A DNA stretch of 64,000 bases from Dyadobacter sp. 3J3 (GTDB taxonomy: Bacteria > Bacteroidota > Bacteroidia > Cytophagales > Spirosomataceae). Under the pieces are notes generated by a model that did no database searches, had not been told where the DNA came from, and saw nothing but the letters and a program-made list of their open reading frames with translations. The stretch covers positions 25,522 to 89,521 of the forward strand of contig NZ_VTOL01000019.1 in the NCBI RefSeq assembly GCF_009801115.1, written 5' to 3'. A program made the position numbers and the translations under genes. Positions 1-9,853 of the stretch are shown here, one piece after another (positions within the stretch are counted from its first letter, which is position 1; every line of letters begins with the position of its first letter).

Positions 1-95
1 CGTACTGAATAAGCAAAGAGAAAGGCCCCATTAAGCAGGACGAGATCTGTCCATAGATGGGCCTTGGGGAGGAGCCCGGGATAGCGATTTTTCAT
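1..95 (-). CDS. Priming sugar-phosphate transferase, N-terminus only (cut by window edge)
   Basis: A minus-strand reading frame opens with ATG at 93-95 and runs off the left edge after about 31 codons. The visible peptide begins MKNRYPGLLPKAHLWTDLVL and continues into a hydrophobic segment. This resembles the N-terminus of undecaprenyl-phosphate glucose phosphotransferases (WcaJ/EPS sugar transferases), which start with a short basic stretch and a transmembrane helix. Such an enzyme would load the first sugar onto the lipid carrier and is expected in a Wzx/Wzy locus. The catalytic C-terminal domain lies outside the window, so the assignment rests on N-terminal resemblance and context. Confidence 0.55.
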   Translation of the reverse strand, partial: MKNRYPGLLPKAHLWTDLVLLNGAFLFAYSV

Positions 96-690
96 GATTT
101 TAAAAATAACGTTGAGTATGTTGTTAGTACTACTTTGTAATGATCTTGAAAGACTACTACGTATTTATATTCTTCTTTATTTTAGCCGATCATACTTAAA
201 ACTATATTTCAAAAATCGTATTTATCATCAACAATGTGTAGTAATTATTTCACACTAGGTGTAGTTGGATAGTTTTAACAAGTTTACGACAAATCTTTGG
301 TAAATCCCAATACCATTCAATAAAAAATAATGTATTAGATTGAAAATCAATTCATTAAAGATTGGCTAAATGGAAAAATAACCAATGATTCTTGATTACT
401 TACTATAAATTTTCTATAATTTTTGTAGTATTATTTTATGAAATCTATATGATCTGTCTTTAACTTCAATATCTTTTTAGAAGTAATAGTGGATGAACGG
501 ATATAAACAAGCATAAAACAATAATAATCATACTTCGTACAAGAATGCACTTCATTAGTTCATTGAAGTTGTAAATTGCTGAGGTAAATTCGCAAACATG
601 CTAGGTCAGCGTACATTATCGTTTGGTATTTGGAACCCGTAGAAATGGATTTAATGAATTATACTATCTAAGTACTTTTCAGGTAATAAT
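96..690. other. A+T-rich intergenic stretch
   Basis: About 600 bases lie between the WecG-type gene and the partial sugar transferase. They are very A+T-rich with stops in all frames. A 68-codon plus-strand frame at 623-829 mostly runs antisense into the glycosyltransferase gene and has no recognisable features. The stretch presumably carries the promoter or leader of the partial gene. I see no RNA gene in it. Confidence 0.4.
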
Positions 691-1443
691 TTACACTCCA
701 AAAAGCAGTTGTCTTACTTTGGCAGAAAAAAGCAGAAATAAAAACTTAGTATTGGTAACTGCATATCGGCGAAATAGACGTTTAGGCTCTTGGGAAAGCC
801 TGAATAACCACTCTAGGCTGGCTTTCTGAAACCATTCAGGTGCACGTTTCTGAAGTCCAACCATTACAGGAAGAGCACCGCCAATTCCAATCATTGGCAT
901 CATAACGCGACCTTTCATGCTGGCCATCCATTTTTCTTGTTTAGGGCACCCTAATGCAACAAAAAGGAGTCTCGCTCCGCTTTTGTTTATTTTTTCAGCG
1001 ACATAATCTTCTTCAATTTTTGTTAGCGGGCGAAATGGAGGACTATGTAAACCTGCAATGACAGAACCGGGATAATTCGTATACATGAACTGTTCAGTTT
1101 TATCGAGCATTTCCTGGGTACCGCCATAAAAATAAACAGGAATTTTTTGTTTTTGCGTTTCAGTCAGTAAATCAGGTAGCAGATCCATGCCTGCAACACG
1201 GTCTTGTTTTATTCCGTGGAGGAGATTCATGCTCCAAACCAGAGGCATACCATCTGGAGTAGTAATCGCTGCTTTATTTACGATGGATGCAAATTCAGGA
1301 TCGTTATGCGCTTCTACAAGCATGTGTACATTAGCTACACAGATATAGCAAGAATTAATTTCATTGATAAGACTAAGAATATTATCAATAAACATTTGGT
1401 AGCTTCCCGTGGTAATGTTGAGACTGATTATGAATTTCTTCAT
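691..1443 (-). CDS. WecG/TagA/CpsF family glycosyltransferase
   Basis: This 250-residue protein has the family length and motifs. TPDGMPLVW near residues 62-70 contains the Asp that is catalytic in TagA. It is followed by RVAGMDLLP, then GCPKQEKWM around 165, a Gly-rich GIGGA near 187, and a basic C-terminal segment RAPEWFQKASLEWLFRL ending in Arg-rich sequence. Family members transfer a sugar (ManNAc or ManNAcA in known cases) from a UDP donor to a lipid-linked acceptor on the inner membrane face. The C-terminal basic and hydrophobic stretch fits membrane attachment. It is the last complete gene of the exopolysaccharide locus in transcription order. The sugar donor cannot be read from sequence. 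Confidence 0.9.
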   Translation of the reverse strand: MKKFIISLNITTGSYQMFIDNILSLINEINSCYICVANVHMLVEAHNDPEFASIVNKAAITTPDGMPLVWSMNLLHGIKQDRVAGMDLLPDLLTETQKQKIPVYFYGGTQEMLDKTEQFMYTNYPGSVIAGLHSPPFRPLTKIEEDYVAEKINKSGARLLFVALGCPKQEKWMASMKGRVMMPMIGIGGALPVMVGLQKRAPEWFQKASLEWLFRLSQEPKRLFRRYAVTNTKFLFLLFSAKVRQLLFGV

Positions 1444-1597
1444 CTTAAAAAAACAATCTTTAATTTAAGAACGTTGAATATTAATGCGAATTTATAAAAG
1501 TGCAAATGGTATTCCTATGCCACTTGTATTTTTAATAACAAGTTGAATCACTTGGTAAGTGATAATAAAAATTTATATAAAAATTAAAAGAATTATG

Positions 1598-2689
1598 TCA
1601 AATTTTAATTGATTCGATTGGAATAATCACACCAGTTTTTTTAGGCTGTAATTTCTGTCTAAAACCCACTTCAACATATTTGTAGGTAAGTTTTGATACT
1701 TTAAATATAGTTAATAAATATATTGGTAATATAAATGTTAGTAAATAGGGGGAATCAATTCTAAATACTTTTAATATAATTTCAAATAGTATAGCTATTG
1801 CTGCATGAGTCATATAAATTGAATAGGACAGTTCCCCTAATTGCTTGAAGAAATTATTGGATAGCCAACTCGCGACTTTTCCTAGCTCAAACGCAAAACA
1901 TATGATCGTAAATGAATATATCAATGGAAGAAGAAAATTATATGATTCTGGCAAATACATTGTTGCTAAAAGGCTTAATGACAATGTTAGAATTTCCAGT
2001 ATGGTTGAATGCTTAACCATTCCCGAGCCATTGACGACAGAATAAAATTCATATGCAGCACATCCAATGAAAAATCCAAACATACACCTGAACATGCTGA
2101 AGTTACTGGTAATTTCTAGATTGTAACTTCCATTTGTCACTTTAATTAAATATAAAGAAATTATGGAAATAGCTACAAAAGCAATTATTCGATAACTGCG
2201 AGTTACTTTGTTGACGTAGACAATCGTTAAACAAAATACTATGTAAGCGACAATCTCTGCACTTATACTCCAGCTGGGATAATTCCAGGATATTGGAGTG
2301 ATGTTAAAGGATTGTAGAAAAAATAGATTGACAATAAAAGAAGTGATATTATTTTTTTCAAAAACCGGACTTTTGAATATTCCCTGGCTGAATAATAGAA
2401 ACTTTCCAATTTCCAATAATAAAAAAATAACCAGCATTAATATATGCAGAGGATAAAGCCTATAAAATCTATTTTTCATAAACTTAATTTGCGCAGAGCC
2501 GACAGACAAGTGAGCGTAATTGTGATAAATAATAAATCCACTTAATACAAAGAAAAAATCTACAAAATGCGATCCTTTCTGAATAATAAGAAGATTACTT
2601 ATGGGGCCAGCAGCTTTGAAGTGACAAATTGCTACAATATAGGCGAATAAACCTCGAAATGAATCCAGGACTGTAAATCGTTTGTTCAT
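1598..2689 (-). CDS. Acyltransferase family 3 (OafA/YrhL-like) membrane protein
   Basis: A polytopic membrane protein of 363 residues with about ten hydrophobic segments. The N-terminus carries LDSFRGLFAYIVAICHF, the family signature with the conserved Arg and the His proposed as catalytic. PSWSISAE near residue 140 is the second typical motif. Family 3 enzymes O-acetylate or O-succinylate exported polysaccharides using cytoplasmic acyl-CoA. No SGNH domain is fused. The start overlaps the stop of the upstream beta-helix gene by 4 bases, which suggests translational coupling. Its likely job is to decorate the polymer made by this locus. Confidence 0.9.
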   Translation of the reverse strand: MNKRFTVLDSFRGLFAYIVAICHFKAAGPISNLLIIQKGSHFVDFFFVLSGFIIYHNYAHLSVGSAQIKFMKNRFYRLYPLHILMLVIFLLLEIGKFLLFSQGIFKSPVFEKNNITSFIVNLFFLQSFNITPISWNYPSWSISAEIVAYIVFCLTIVYVNKVTRSYRIIAFVAISIISLYLIKVTNGSYNLEITSNFSMFRCMFGFFIGCAAYEFYSVVNGSGMVKHSTILEILTLSLSLLATMYLPESYNFLLPLIYSFTIICFAFELGKVASWLSNNFFKQLGELSYSIYMTHAAIAILFEIILKVFRIDSPYLLTFILPIYLLTIFKVSKLTYKYVEVGFRQKLQPKKTGVIIPIESIKI

Positions 2690-4512
2690 TTTATATTTTG
2701 TTTTTTTAAGGTAAGCAAGTCTTTGTTTTTACCAGTTTTCTCAAAATAATTGATGCCCATAATTATCTTGGAAGAGTCAGTTTTATTAAATCTATAATCT
2801 TGATTTTTAATATTAAAGACCACATTACTATCTACTAGAAAGTCAGACGAGCCTTGATCAAAAAAGAAACCGTTGTTGAATGAGCCGATTGCTCGATTAG
2901 ACCTGAAAACATCGCGTATAATATTTCTTTTGTAAACAGAACCGGTTTGTTTACCAAGAGTATAAATCCCGCCACCGTCTGCCAATACCGTCATCACTTT
3001 TGCTATTTGATTATCAGTAATTGAATTGTTAAAAGTGTAATTATCAACCTCAGAAAATGTCCATCCAACGCTTATTCCAGTATAAGGAAGATCAGTGATC
3101 GTATTTGATTCAATAATTGTATTATTAGCCTGCATCACGCCAATCCCCACCGCTGATGGAAAAACAACACCGCAGCTATAAATATTACAATTTATAATTT
3201 TGTTATACGAAGGGGAAATTTGTTCTGATAGGTTTCTTTTCTTTCCTCCAAGAAGATTAAATCCAACAATAACGCCTCCGCCACCGTTATCCCAAACATT
3301 ACAGTTTTGTATTATGCAACTCTTTGAGAACTCACCAATTCTTATCGCATAATTTCCTAGATGGGAGAAGGAGCAGTTTATAAAGGAGCAATTAGATGCA
3401 TTTTGCATTAGTATCGCTTCACCGCAATCTATGGCGGTTTGATTCGATGAAAAACCTTCATTGAATCTTATCCAAGAAAACTTTTGCAAATTTATTGCTT
3501 TATCAATTTTAGGAATGCCGTTTACACCCCAGGCTGACTTTGAATAAATGAAGTCTATATTTTCGAATTTGATATTGCTAACATATCTACGATTTGCACT
3601 ATACCCTTTAATTGTAACCAATTTATCCAAAACCGGAATAGTAAATTTCAATTTATTAGGATTTTCATTTTTATTTACGAAATAAAAAACTTCACCACTA
3701 CTGTAATCGAGTATCCATTCTCCTGGTGAGTCTAAAAAATCCTTGGAATTTTCGACTCGGTAAGGAACTTTATTGGAGTAAAATCCGACAGGGTATGTGG
3801 CAGGATTTCTAAAATATATATACTGATTTTCTTTATCTAATTTTCTAATACTGTGCCATGAAGCTTCCCAACTATTATAAACTATCACTTCAGCGGATGA
3901 TAAATCCACCATCTGATCTAAAGAGTGGTTGTCATAAGAAAACCCGCAAAAAACTTCAATGGAATCTTTAATTAGTCGGCTCAAAGCATTAAAGTCGTTT
4001 CTTTTTATTAACGGAAACCCGGGAAGTGGCCCTTTACTGAATAAGGTGTCCGAGGAGGCTCTTTTTAATCTTGTACCCTCTATAAACAGACTTCGGAATT
4101 TATCTTTTTGAGAAGTAAATCCATCAATTTTCAACTTCCATATATTCTTATTTTTTGTCATTACCCAATTTCCTTTCAATTGTCTTCCGCCACTTATACT
4201 AACTTTCTCGCCTGAAAAAGCGATGTATTCCGTCTCGTAATTTGAATCAGAGCCATCTAAAGTGTTAAAAGTAAGTGGTTTGTTTAACTCATAAATACCT
4301 TCTCGCAAGATGATTCTAAAATTAGTATTTTTTAATAATCTGTCATGCCGAACTTGTTCCTGTGCTTTTAAGATACTATTAAAGGGATCTTTAATAGTTC
4401 CTGATGCCTTGTCAAGTCCACTTTTGGAAACGTAATATTCTACCACTTTTTGTGAGTAGAGGTTATGAGAAGCTAGCATACAAGAAATGTAGATAAGAAG
4501 ATAATACTTCAT
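2686..4512 (-). CDS. Secreted right-handed parallel beta-helix protein
   Basis: A 608-residue protein with a hydrophobic N-terminal signal sequence (residues 3-20, ending near SQK). Next comes a segment resembling the N-terminal unit of pectate-lyase-like proteins (YYVSKSG, then a DPF turn). From about residue 300 on there are irregular repeats rich in Asn, Ile, Val and Cys (NCSF, NCNV, NCNIYSCG, NNTIIESN) typical of right-handed parallel beta-helices. Family members include polysaccharide lyases and epimerases. No catalytic triad can be assigned here. Location in an exopolysaccharide cluster suggests a lyase or polymer-modifying role, which is inference. Confidence 0.8.
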   Translation of the reverse strand: MKYYLLIYISCMLASHNLYSQKVVEYYVSKSGLDKASGTIKDPFNSILKAQEQVRHDRLLKNTNFRIILREGIYELNKPLTFNTLDGSDSNYETEYIAFSGEKVSISGGRQLKGNWVMTKNKNIWKLKIDGFTSQKDKFRSLFIEGTRLKRASSDTLFSKGPLPGFPLIKRNDFNALSRLIKDSIEVFCGFSYDNHSLDQMVDLSSAEVIVYNSWEASWHSIRKLDKENQYIYFRNPATYPVGFYSNKVPYRVENSKDFLDSPGEWILDYSSGEVFYFVNKNENPNKLKFTIPVLDKLVTIKGYSANRRYVSNIKFENIDFIYSKSAWGVNGIPKIDKAINLQKFSWIRFNEGFSSNQTAIDCGEAILMQNASNCSFINCSFSHLGNYAIRIGEFSKSCIIQNCNVWDNGGGGVIVGFNLLGGKKRNLSEQISPSYNKIINCNIYSCGVVFPSAVGIGVMQANNTIIESNTITDLPYTGISVGWTFSEVDNYTFNNSITDNQIAKVMTVLADGGGIYTLGKQTGSVYKRNIIRDVFRSNRAIGSFNNGFFFDQGSSDFLVDSNVVFNIKNQDYRFNKTDSSKIIMGINYFEKTGKNKDLLTLKKQNIK

Positions 4513-4580
4513 TTTGATGCATTTAATGTTTAAAGAATGTCAAGGAAAAGTGTATTTTAAAAATGAAATCGAATTATACT

Positions 4581-5741
4581 TTATCTGTCCACTTTCAAAA
4601 CCTTTACATAAACTTCCAAAAGTTTTTGCAGGTTTATTTCAGGTGTGTAATTTTCTAAAAATGTAGAATACGAATTGGAATAATATACATCCTGAGTAAT
4701 TTGTGGTAAGAAATTCCAATAAGTTATTTTTTCAAGTAAGTCTTTTTCATTATTTACTTCAAAGTGCAACCCATTAAAATTAGGGGTAATCATCGTTGCC
4801 ATCGCTCCAATGTTTGAAGCAATGACTGGAGTTCCCAAGGAAAAAGCTTCCAATATAGTCATTGGCATCCCTTCGTACCATATGGACGGAAAAACCAGTG
4901 CTGTGCATGATTGCATTTCGATCTGAATACTTTCACTGTCAAGAGCACCCAAATAAATTATATTTTTATTAGTCGAAGCTACTTCAAGCAAGTACTTTTG
5001 TAATGGCCCTTCTCCTGCAATTTTAATGATGAGATTAGTTTTAATAAATGTGTTTATAAGCATCTGCAAGCCTTTTTCTTCTGATAATCGCCCGACAAAT
5101 AAAAAGTGTTTTTGTCTTTCTATGTCAAACTTTTCAGGAATTTTCACAAAGTTTGGTTTAATCGAAAACTTTTCTTCAGCAATGTTAAAGGAGGAATTAT
5201 GAAAAAGATTTTTTGAAAATGCTGTAAGACATATATATTGATCCACCATAGACCAGGTTCCTATTTTTTTATGAAACCAAATTATAAAGCTTAACCAAAA
5301 TGTTTGCAGACTAGAATTACGGTAAACTTTCAACCTTACTGCTTTCCATGGAAAAGAAACGTTTACACTATTTAAAAATAGCTTATTATTGTGCATTAAT
5401 GTAGCTGAGGGACATAATAAACGATAATTATGTATTGTCAAAATCACCTTGATTCCTAAACTATTAGCAACTCGAATTACCAGCGGCCCCGTTGCAAAGT
5501 GCCAATTATGAATATGGATTATATCAGGTCTTAAAGAGAGTAATCGTTCCTTTAAATCTTTGGCCACTCTTAAATTCCATACACTTTTTAGAAAAAGTAT
5601 TAGACCTTTTAAACCGGTACTATTTTGATAAGACTGCGAATTTACATTAGTGACCTTTTCCAGAAGAGACAGTTCTTGTTTAAAGACTGCGTCTTCACCA
5701 CCTTTTTTCGAGTAGTAGGTATGAATTAGAAAGACTTTCAA
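4581..5741 (-). CDS. GT4-family glycosyltransferase
   Basis: This 386-residue protein has two Rossmann-like halves (GT-B fold). The N-half has a Gly-Gly-rich loop near residue 14 (YSKKGGED). The C-half carries LFVGRLSEEKGL near 215, AGEGPLQ near 243, and FPSIWYEGMPMTILEAFSLGTPVIAS near 285-310. This last motif is the E-x7-E type nucleotide-sugar site of GT4 enzymes. It should add one sugar to the lipid-linked repeat unit at the cytoplasmic membrane. It is separated by about 70 bases from the beta-helix gene. Donor and acceptor are not predictable. Confidence 0.9.
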   Translation of the reverse strand: MKVFLIHTYYSKKGGEDAVFKQELSLLEKVTNVNSQSYQNSTGLKGLILFLKSVWNLRVAKDLKERLLSLRPDIIHIHNWHFATGPLVIRVANSLGIKVILTIHNYRLLCPSATLMHNNKLFLNSVNVSFPWKAVRLKVYRNSSLQTFWLSFIIWFHKKIGTWSMVDQYICLTAFSKNLFHNSSFNIAEEKFSIKPNFVKIPEKFDIERQKHFLFVGRLSEEKGLQMLINTFIKTNLIIKIAGEGPLQKYLLEVASTNKNIIYLGALDSESIQIEMQSCTALVFPSIWYEGMPMTILEAFSLGTPVIASNIGAMATMITPNFNGLHFEVNNEKDLLEKITYWNFLPQITQDVYYSNSYSTFLENYTPEINLQKLLEVYVKVLKVDR

Positions 5742-5868
5742 AGTTACGTTGAGAATAAGATTTAATTAGTAATAGCAGTTCATATACTGACAATTGTAAG
5801 ATGTTGAAAAGTTGCTGAAATGCCCTCCGCAATTTTTACTTCAAATAAAGTTATACGCACAACCTCAA

Positions 5869-6984
5869 TTACATATTTATTCTTTCGACTAGCAAAGACA
5901 TACAGTCTTTGTAATAAACATTCATTTTAGAAGGCCTAATACCATCCAAGTCTTCTGGTAGCTTGTGGTGTACTTTTTTAATTAGTTTCAACAAGGCTGA
6001 TTTAAACTCGTTTTCATTGATGGTATCAACAATATACCCATTGGACTTGTCAATTAAAGAAGTTGCTCCGGCATATTTTGAGCATAATACATAACAACCG
6101 GAAAGTAATGCCTCGTTTACAACCGCTCCAAAAGGCTCATAAGTACTTGGCAGTATAAATATATCAGAACAGTTATACCATCCCATCAATTCTTCTCCTT
6201 CAAACCTTCCTACAAAATTTATTAAATCCTTATTCCTTAGCGACTCCTTTAATTTATACAATTCATCTCTTTCCGGGCCCTCACCAACAATAATCAGGGA
6301 AATATCATTGTTGGCAATTTGATCAAAACATTTCATAAGAGCAGATATGTTTTTGACTTTGGCTAGCCTGCCAACAAATAATAAATTTATTTTTCTTTCT
6401 AAGTTATATTCTTTTAGATATTTTTTTGAAAAATTCAAGCTTTTTCCCACACTTTCGCGATACTTCACTTCATCTCTAATTATAGGGAAAACAATCGGGG
6501 GATTTTTTAGATTAAACTTTGAGTTATACCAATTTGACACCTTCTCATTAACCAGGATAATTCCATCCAGACGGGGAGCTAGAAAGTCTCTGAACAATTT
6601 TCTTGCCCCGCCGCAGCTTTCTGCAATTTGTATACTATCATCGCAAATTGTGTATAGCTTAAACTTCTTGTTGAAAACTATACGATATAGTAGCGGCATC
6701 AATGTCGGTAATCCATATTCACCACCAATTACTATATCTGGTTTAAATTTTGAAATGTAGGGCCAGTAGCCAAAATTTAGGTCTCTATCTTTTATGACAA
6801 TTTTTTTATCTAAAAAATAATAGTTAAAGTTGGCACCTGAGAAAAGTTTATTCTCATCAAAATTTTGATTTCTTACATTTCTTGACAAAAAAATGACAGT
6901 TAAATTAAATTTGAGCGCTAAATCATTAAAAAAATCAACTCTGTAAGGAGCTAATGCTGAATGAAAGATCAGTAAATTTCTCAC
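5869..6984 (-). CDS. GT4-family glycosyltransferase
   Basis: A GT-B protein of 371 residues. The start FHSALAPYRVDFFNDL is common in GT4 enzymes of exopolysaccharide loci. The C-half has LLFVGRLAKVKN near 203, IVGEGPERDEL near 233, and ILPSTYEPFGAVVNEALLSG near 277-296, which contains the nucleotide-sugar binding Glu pair. It is A+T-rich like its neighbours and lies in the same orientation as the rest of the locus. It probably adds one residue of the repeat unit. It is related to, but clearly different from, the flanking GT4 genes, so it is not a recent duplicate. Confidence 0.9.
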   Translation of the reverse strand: MRNLLIFHSALAPYRVDFFNDLALKFNLTVIFLSRNVRNQNFDENKLFSGANFNYYFLDKKIVIKDRDLNFGYWPYISKFKPDIVIGGEYGLPTLMPLLYRIVFNKKFKLYTICDDSIQIAESCGGARKLFRDFLAPRLDGIILVNEKVSNWYNSKFNLKNPPIVFPIIRDEVKYRESVGKSLNFSKKYLKEYNLERKINLLFVGRLAKVKNISALMKCFDQIANNDISLIIVGEGPERDELYKLKESLRNKDLINFVGRFEGEELMGWYNCSDIFILPSTYEPFGAVVNEALLSGCYVLCSKYAGATSLIDKSNGYIVDTINENEFKSALLKLIKKVHHKLPEDLDGIRPSKMNVYYKDCMSLLVERINM

Positions 6985-7003
6985 ACCTGATGTTTTTTAT
7001 TTG

Positions 7004-8089
7004 CTATTGGTTAGACTTACTATACAAATCATCATGGTTATTAATAAATGCTTCAAGAGGAAAAACTGACGTTGCTCTCTCATGTGATTCATTCGCCATG
7101 GCAAGTCTTATATCTTCATGCTCTAAAAGAAAAATTATTTGTTGTGCCCATTCATTTGGATCATACGGATCCACTATTAAGCCCGTTTTGTCCTGTGAAA
7201 CTAATTCCGGCAAAGCACCGGCATTAGAAACTATGGCTGGACTTTTCATGTACATTGCTTCCGTAACTGCAATTCCAAAGCCTTCGGTATCTGCCGGGTG
7301 AACGTAAATTTTACATTTGTTCAGATATTCAGTAATCTTTGTGGAATAACCTACTAGAATTACATTGTTTTTTAAATCTAATTCTTCAATTAAAGTCTCA
7401 ATCTCTTTTCTGGAAGGACCATCACCAACAATATATAATTTCTGATCAGGGAATTTATCTACAACTTGTTCCATTGCCTTTACTAAAACCCCTAAATTTT
7501 TTCGTTGGCAAAGGCCTGAAACGGATACCAGATCAGTTCTATCTACCGGATTAGAAATGTTATCGGTCACCTGTATTCCGGCATTATAAATAATTGTAGA
7601 AGGTTTTTTTTCTAAGGATTTATAATCGTTAATGTATAACTTCTTGATATAATTTGATATAAATATCACATGATCAACAGGCTTCAAAACCTGATTTAAG
7701 ACGAATGATCTTGCTTTACTTAATGGCTCGTCATAACCTACAATGGATCGAATCAGGGTTGCTTTGGGGTAGAATAATTTAACCAAAGGCGCAAATGTGT
7801 TTTCAAAATTGAAATAAAAGTGAATCACATCAATCTGGTTTTCTTTGGCAATTTTAATAATATCCATTGAGTATTGAATAAAATTCCGCCCATAAAAGCC
7901 CTCGAATACTTTTACTTTATCGGATGCAAACCACTTTTTATTTTCAGGATAATCCTTTATTATGTCTTTATCATATAAGGCAAAATATACATAGTGATCG
8001 TGAATAGACTCCTCAACTAATTTTTTAAGTTTAATTGTGGTACCACCTGTTTTGCCGCAAACTGAAATTACGCTTAATATCTTTGCCAT
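7004..8089 (-). CDS. GT4-family glycosyltransferase
   Basis: A 361-residue GT-B enzyme. The N-terminus ILSVISVCGKTGGTTIKLKKL shows the Gly-rich acceptor-side loop. The C-half has a short VSGLCQRKNLGVLVKAME motif near 192, VGDGPSRKEIE near 218, and VHPADTEGFGIAVTEAMYMKSPAIVS near 258-283 with the donor-binding Glu residues. It lies 19 bases upstream of the next GT4 gene, so the two are very likely co-transcribed. Its role is assembly of the polymer repeat unit. Substrate is unknown. Confidence 0.9.
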   Translation of the reverse strand: MAKILSVISVCGKTGGTTIKLKKLVEESIHDHYVYFALYDKDIIKDYPENKKWFASDKVKVFEGFYGRNFIQYSMDIIKIAKENQIDVIHFYFNFENTFAPLVKLFYPKATLIRSIVGYDEPLSKARSFVLNQVLKPVDHVIFISNYIKKLYINDYKSLEKKPSTIIYNAGIQVTDNISNPVDRTDLVSVSGLCQRKNLGVLVKAMEQVVDKFPDQKLYIVGDGPSRKEIETLIEELDLKNNVILVGYSTKITEYLNKCKIYVHPADTEGFGIAVTEAMYMKSPAIVSNAGALPELVSQDKTGLIVDPYDPNEWAQQIIFLLEHEDIRLAMANESHERATSVFPLEAFINNHDDLYSKSNQ

Positions 8090-8147
8090 AAAATCCTTTA
8101 AATAATCTAACGTTGTCTTGAATAAAATGCATTGAAATTTTGCAATT

Positions 8148-8735
8148 TCAAAAATCCGATAAATCAGAATAGCTCCCGCCTTCGTTAGGTAAAACTATCT
8201 TTTTCCTTGCTATTTGATTTTGACCAAAAGCCATTGAATTGTTAGCAACGTCATGAGTAATTACTGCATTAGCCCCTATTATAACGTCGTTTCCGATAGA
8301 TACCGGCCCGCCTATTACTGCGCCAGGATGAATATTTATTCTGTTCCCTAGTATTGGTAACTTCTGTATTGCCCCATCTGCTAAAATTTTGGTTTTCTTG
8401 AAATTACCACCAATTGTGACATATTGCCCAACATGAACATGCTCTCCGATAACCACGAAGTCAGCGATAATGATACACCTGGGATGAGGGAGCCAGAAAT
8501 AACGGCCAATTTTACATTTTGTACCTATTTCAATATGAAAACTATCAAGATAGATTTTCGAAATCAATCTCAATATAGATTGACTACTCGACCGTAGTCT
8601 AATTGCATAATGTATCCGAGCAGTTCTATACCTTAGAAGCAAATTAATAATTCTAAGCGTCCCTACTTTTTCGGCAGTTTTTAGAATTTTGGCTTGAATT
8701 AAATCCGTAATTAGTAATTCTGTTATTAACCGCAT
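8148..8735 (-). CDS. Serine acetyltransferase-like hexapeptide-repeat transferase
   Basis: A 195-residue protein with a helical N-terminal part and a left-handed beta-helix from about residue 85. Visible hexapeptide turns include IGTKCKIG, VIGEHVHVG, ILGNRINIHPGAVIGG and IGNDVIIGANAVITHDV. The His in HPRC and in EHVHVG fit acetyl-CoA-dependent transferases. It resembles CysE-like proteins in exopolysaccharide loci rather than the housekeeping cysteine enzyme, since it sits between glycosyltransferase genes. Most likely it O- or N-acetylates a sugar of the repeat unit. Confidence 0.85.
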   Translation of the reverse strand: MRLITELLITDLIQAKILKTAEKVGTLRIINLLLRYRTARIHYAIRLRSSSQSILRLISKIYLDSFHIEIGTKCKIGRYFWLPHPRCIIIADFVVIGEHVHVGQYVTIGGNFKKTKILADGAIQKLPILGNRINIHPGAVIGGPVSIGNDVIIGANAVITHDVANNSMAFGQNQIARKKIVLPNEGGSYSDLSDF

Positions 8736-8770
8736 AGGCCTAAATTTTCAATGAGGGTATGTCTTAGAAA

Positions 8771-9571
8771 TTAATTGAATTCTGAAGGATTCCATGGAGG
8801 CATACCTTTTATCTTTCTAATGGTATTTCTAATCAAAGTATTATTTCTTAATGGATTGGTTAAAATAAAAAAAACATCGTCTAAAACTCCTTTACTAAAT
8901 ATAGATGCATTGTGTTTTTTTGCGATTTTTAAGTGATCGTATCGAAATTTAACAAACATATTTGTAGTCTTTGATCCAGATTGTATTCGCAGGGCAGCAA
9001 GTGTTTTATTAATGTAAGGAATAGTTCTAATTTGTGATACCCGTAGAAAAAAATCGAAGTCCATTGCATAATGAAGGGTTTCATCCAAATAGCCAATCTT
9101 CTCGAAAACTGATCTCTTGAAAAATATAGATCCTTGGGTAATCCCTCTTTGCTTGCTGACCATATCCTTATAAATCACTGAATGACTTATGATCGTTTTT
9201 AGATGTTCTCCATTTTCATCTATTAACTCCAGATCTCCTATTACTCCAATTTCGTCTTTGTTGTTTTTGAGGAATTCGGTAACATTTATAAGGGAATTTG
9301 CAGTCAAGATATCATCGCTGTTAATCCAGGATATTATATCGCCTGTCGCTTTCCTAAACCCCTTATTTAAGCCATCAGATTGCCCCTTATCTTTTTCTGA
9401 TATCCAATTTAGATGAGGATATTCTTTTAAGATTGAAATGGTTTCATCAGTTGAACCTGCATCAATTATTATATGTTCAACATCGTCATAACCTTGGGAT
9501 AGGACGGACTCAATATTTGCCCTAATAAACTCCCCCTGATTATAGGAAACTGTAATTATTGAAACCTTCAT
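8771..9571 (-). CDS. GT2-family glycosyltransferase
   Basis: The ATG at 9569-9571 is preferred over an in-frame ATG 69 bases upstream, because VSIITVSYNQGEF must sit at the extreme N-terminus in GT2 enzymes. The protein of 266 residues then shows IIIDAGSTDET near 35-45, ISEKDKGQSDGLNKGF near 58-73 and ISWINSDD near 81-88, the DxD-like metal and nucleotide site of the GT-A fold. The close match of WISEKDKGQSDGLNKG to a common subgroup in polysaccharide loci is clear. No membrane segment is present. It should add one sugar in repeat-unit assembly. Confidence 0.9.
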   Translation of the reverse strand: MKVSIITVSYNQGEFIRANIESVLSQGYDDVEHIIIDAGSTDETISILKEYPHLNWISEKDKGQSDGLNKGFRKATGDIISWINSDDILTANSLINVTEFLKNNKDEIGVIGDLELIDENGEHLKTIISHSVIYKDMVSKQRGITQGSIFFKRSVFEKIGYLDETLHYAMDFDFFLRVSQIRTIPYINKTLAALRIQSGSKTTNMFVKFRYDHLKIAKKHNASIFSKGVLDDVFFILTNPLRNNTLIRNTIRKIKGMPPWNPSEFN

Positions 9572-9853
9572 TTTGTAATAAATTTTATAACTATTATTGG
9601 AGATCGAAAAATCTTTTTGGAAAGACAAATACATTCTCATATGTAATATGCATTTGTCCGCCTTTATATTTAGTTTTCATTGAGGTCCTTCAATAAGTAG
9701 ATGTTAATCTTATTGGACCCACAAAAATTTTTAAGATTATGCAATGCCATTATATTTTTAGGTTTATTAAGTATTAAAGAGGGAAGGTATTTTTTATCGG
9801 TAATGAAACTTTTCGTATTTGGACACAGTATTTCTTTTTGATTTGTGGGACAA

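Noticed and set aside
623..829. 68-codon plus-strand frame at the left end
   Set aside because: It mostly overlaps the WecG-type gene on the opposite strand and has no recognisable features.
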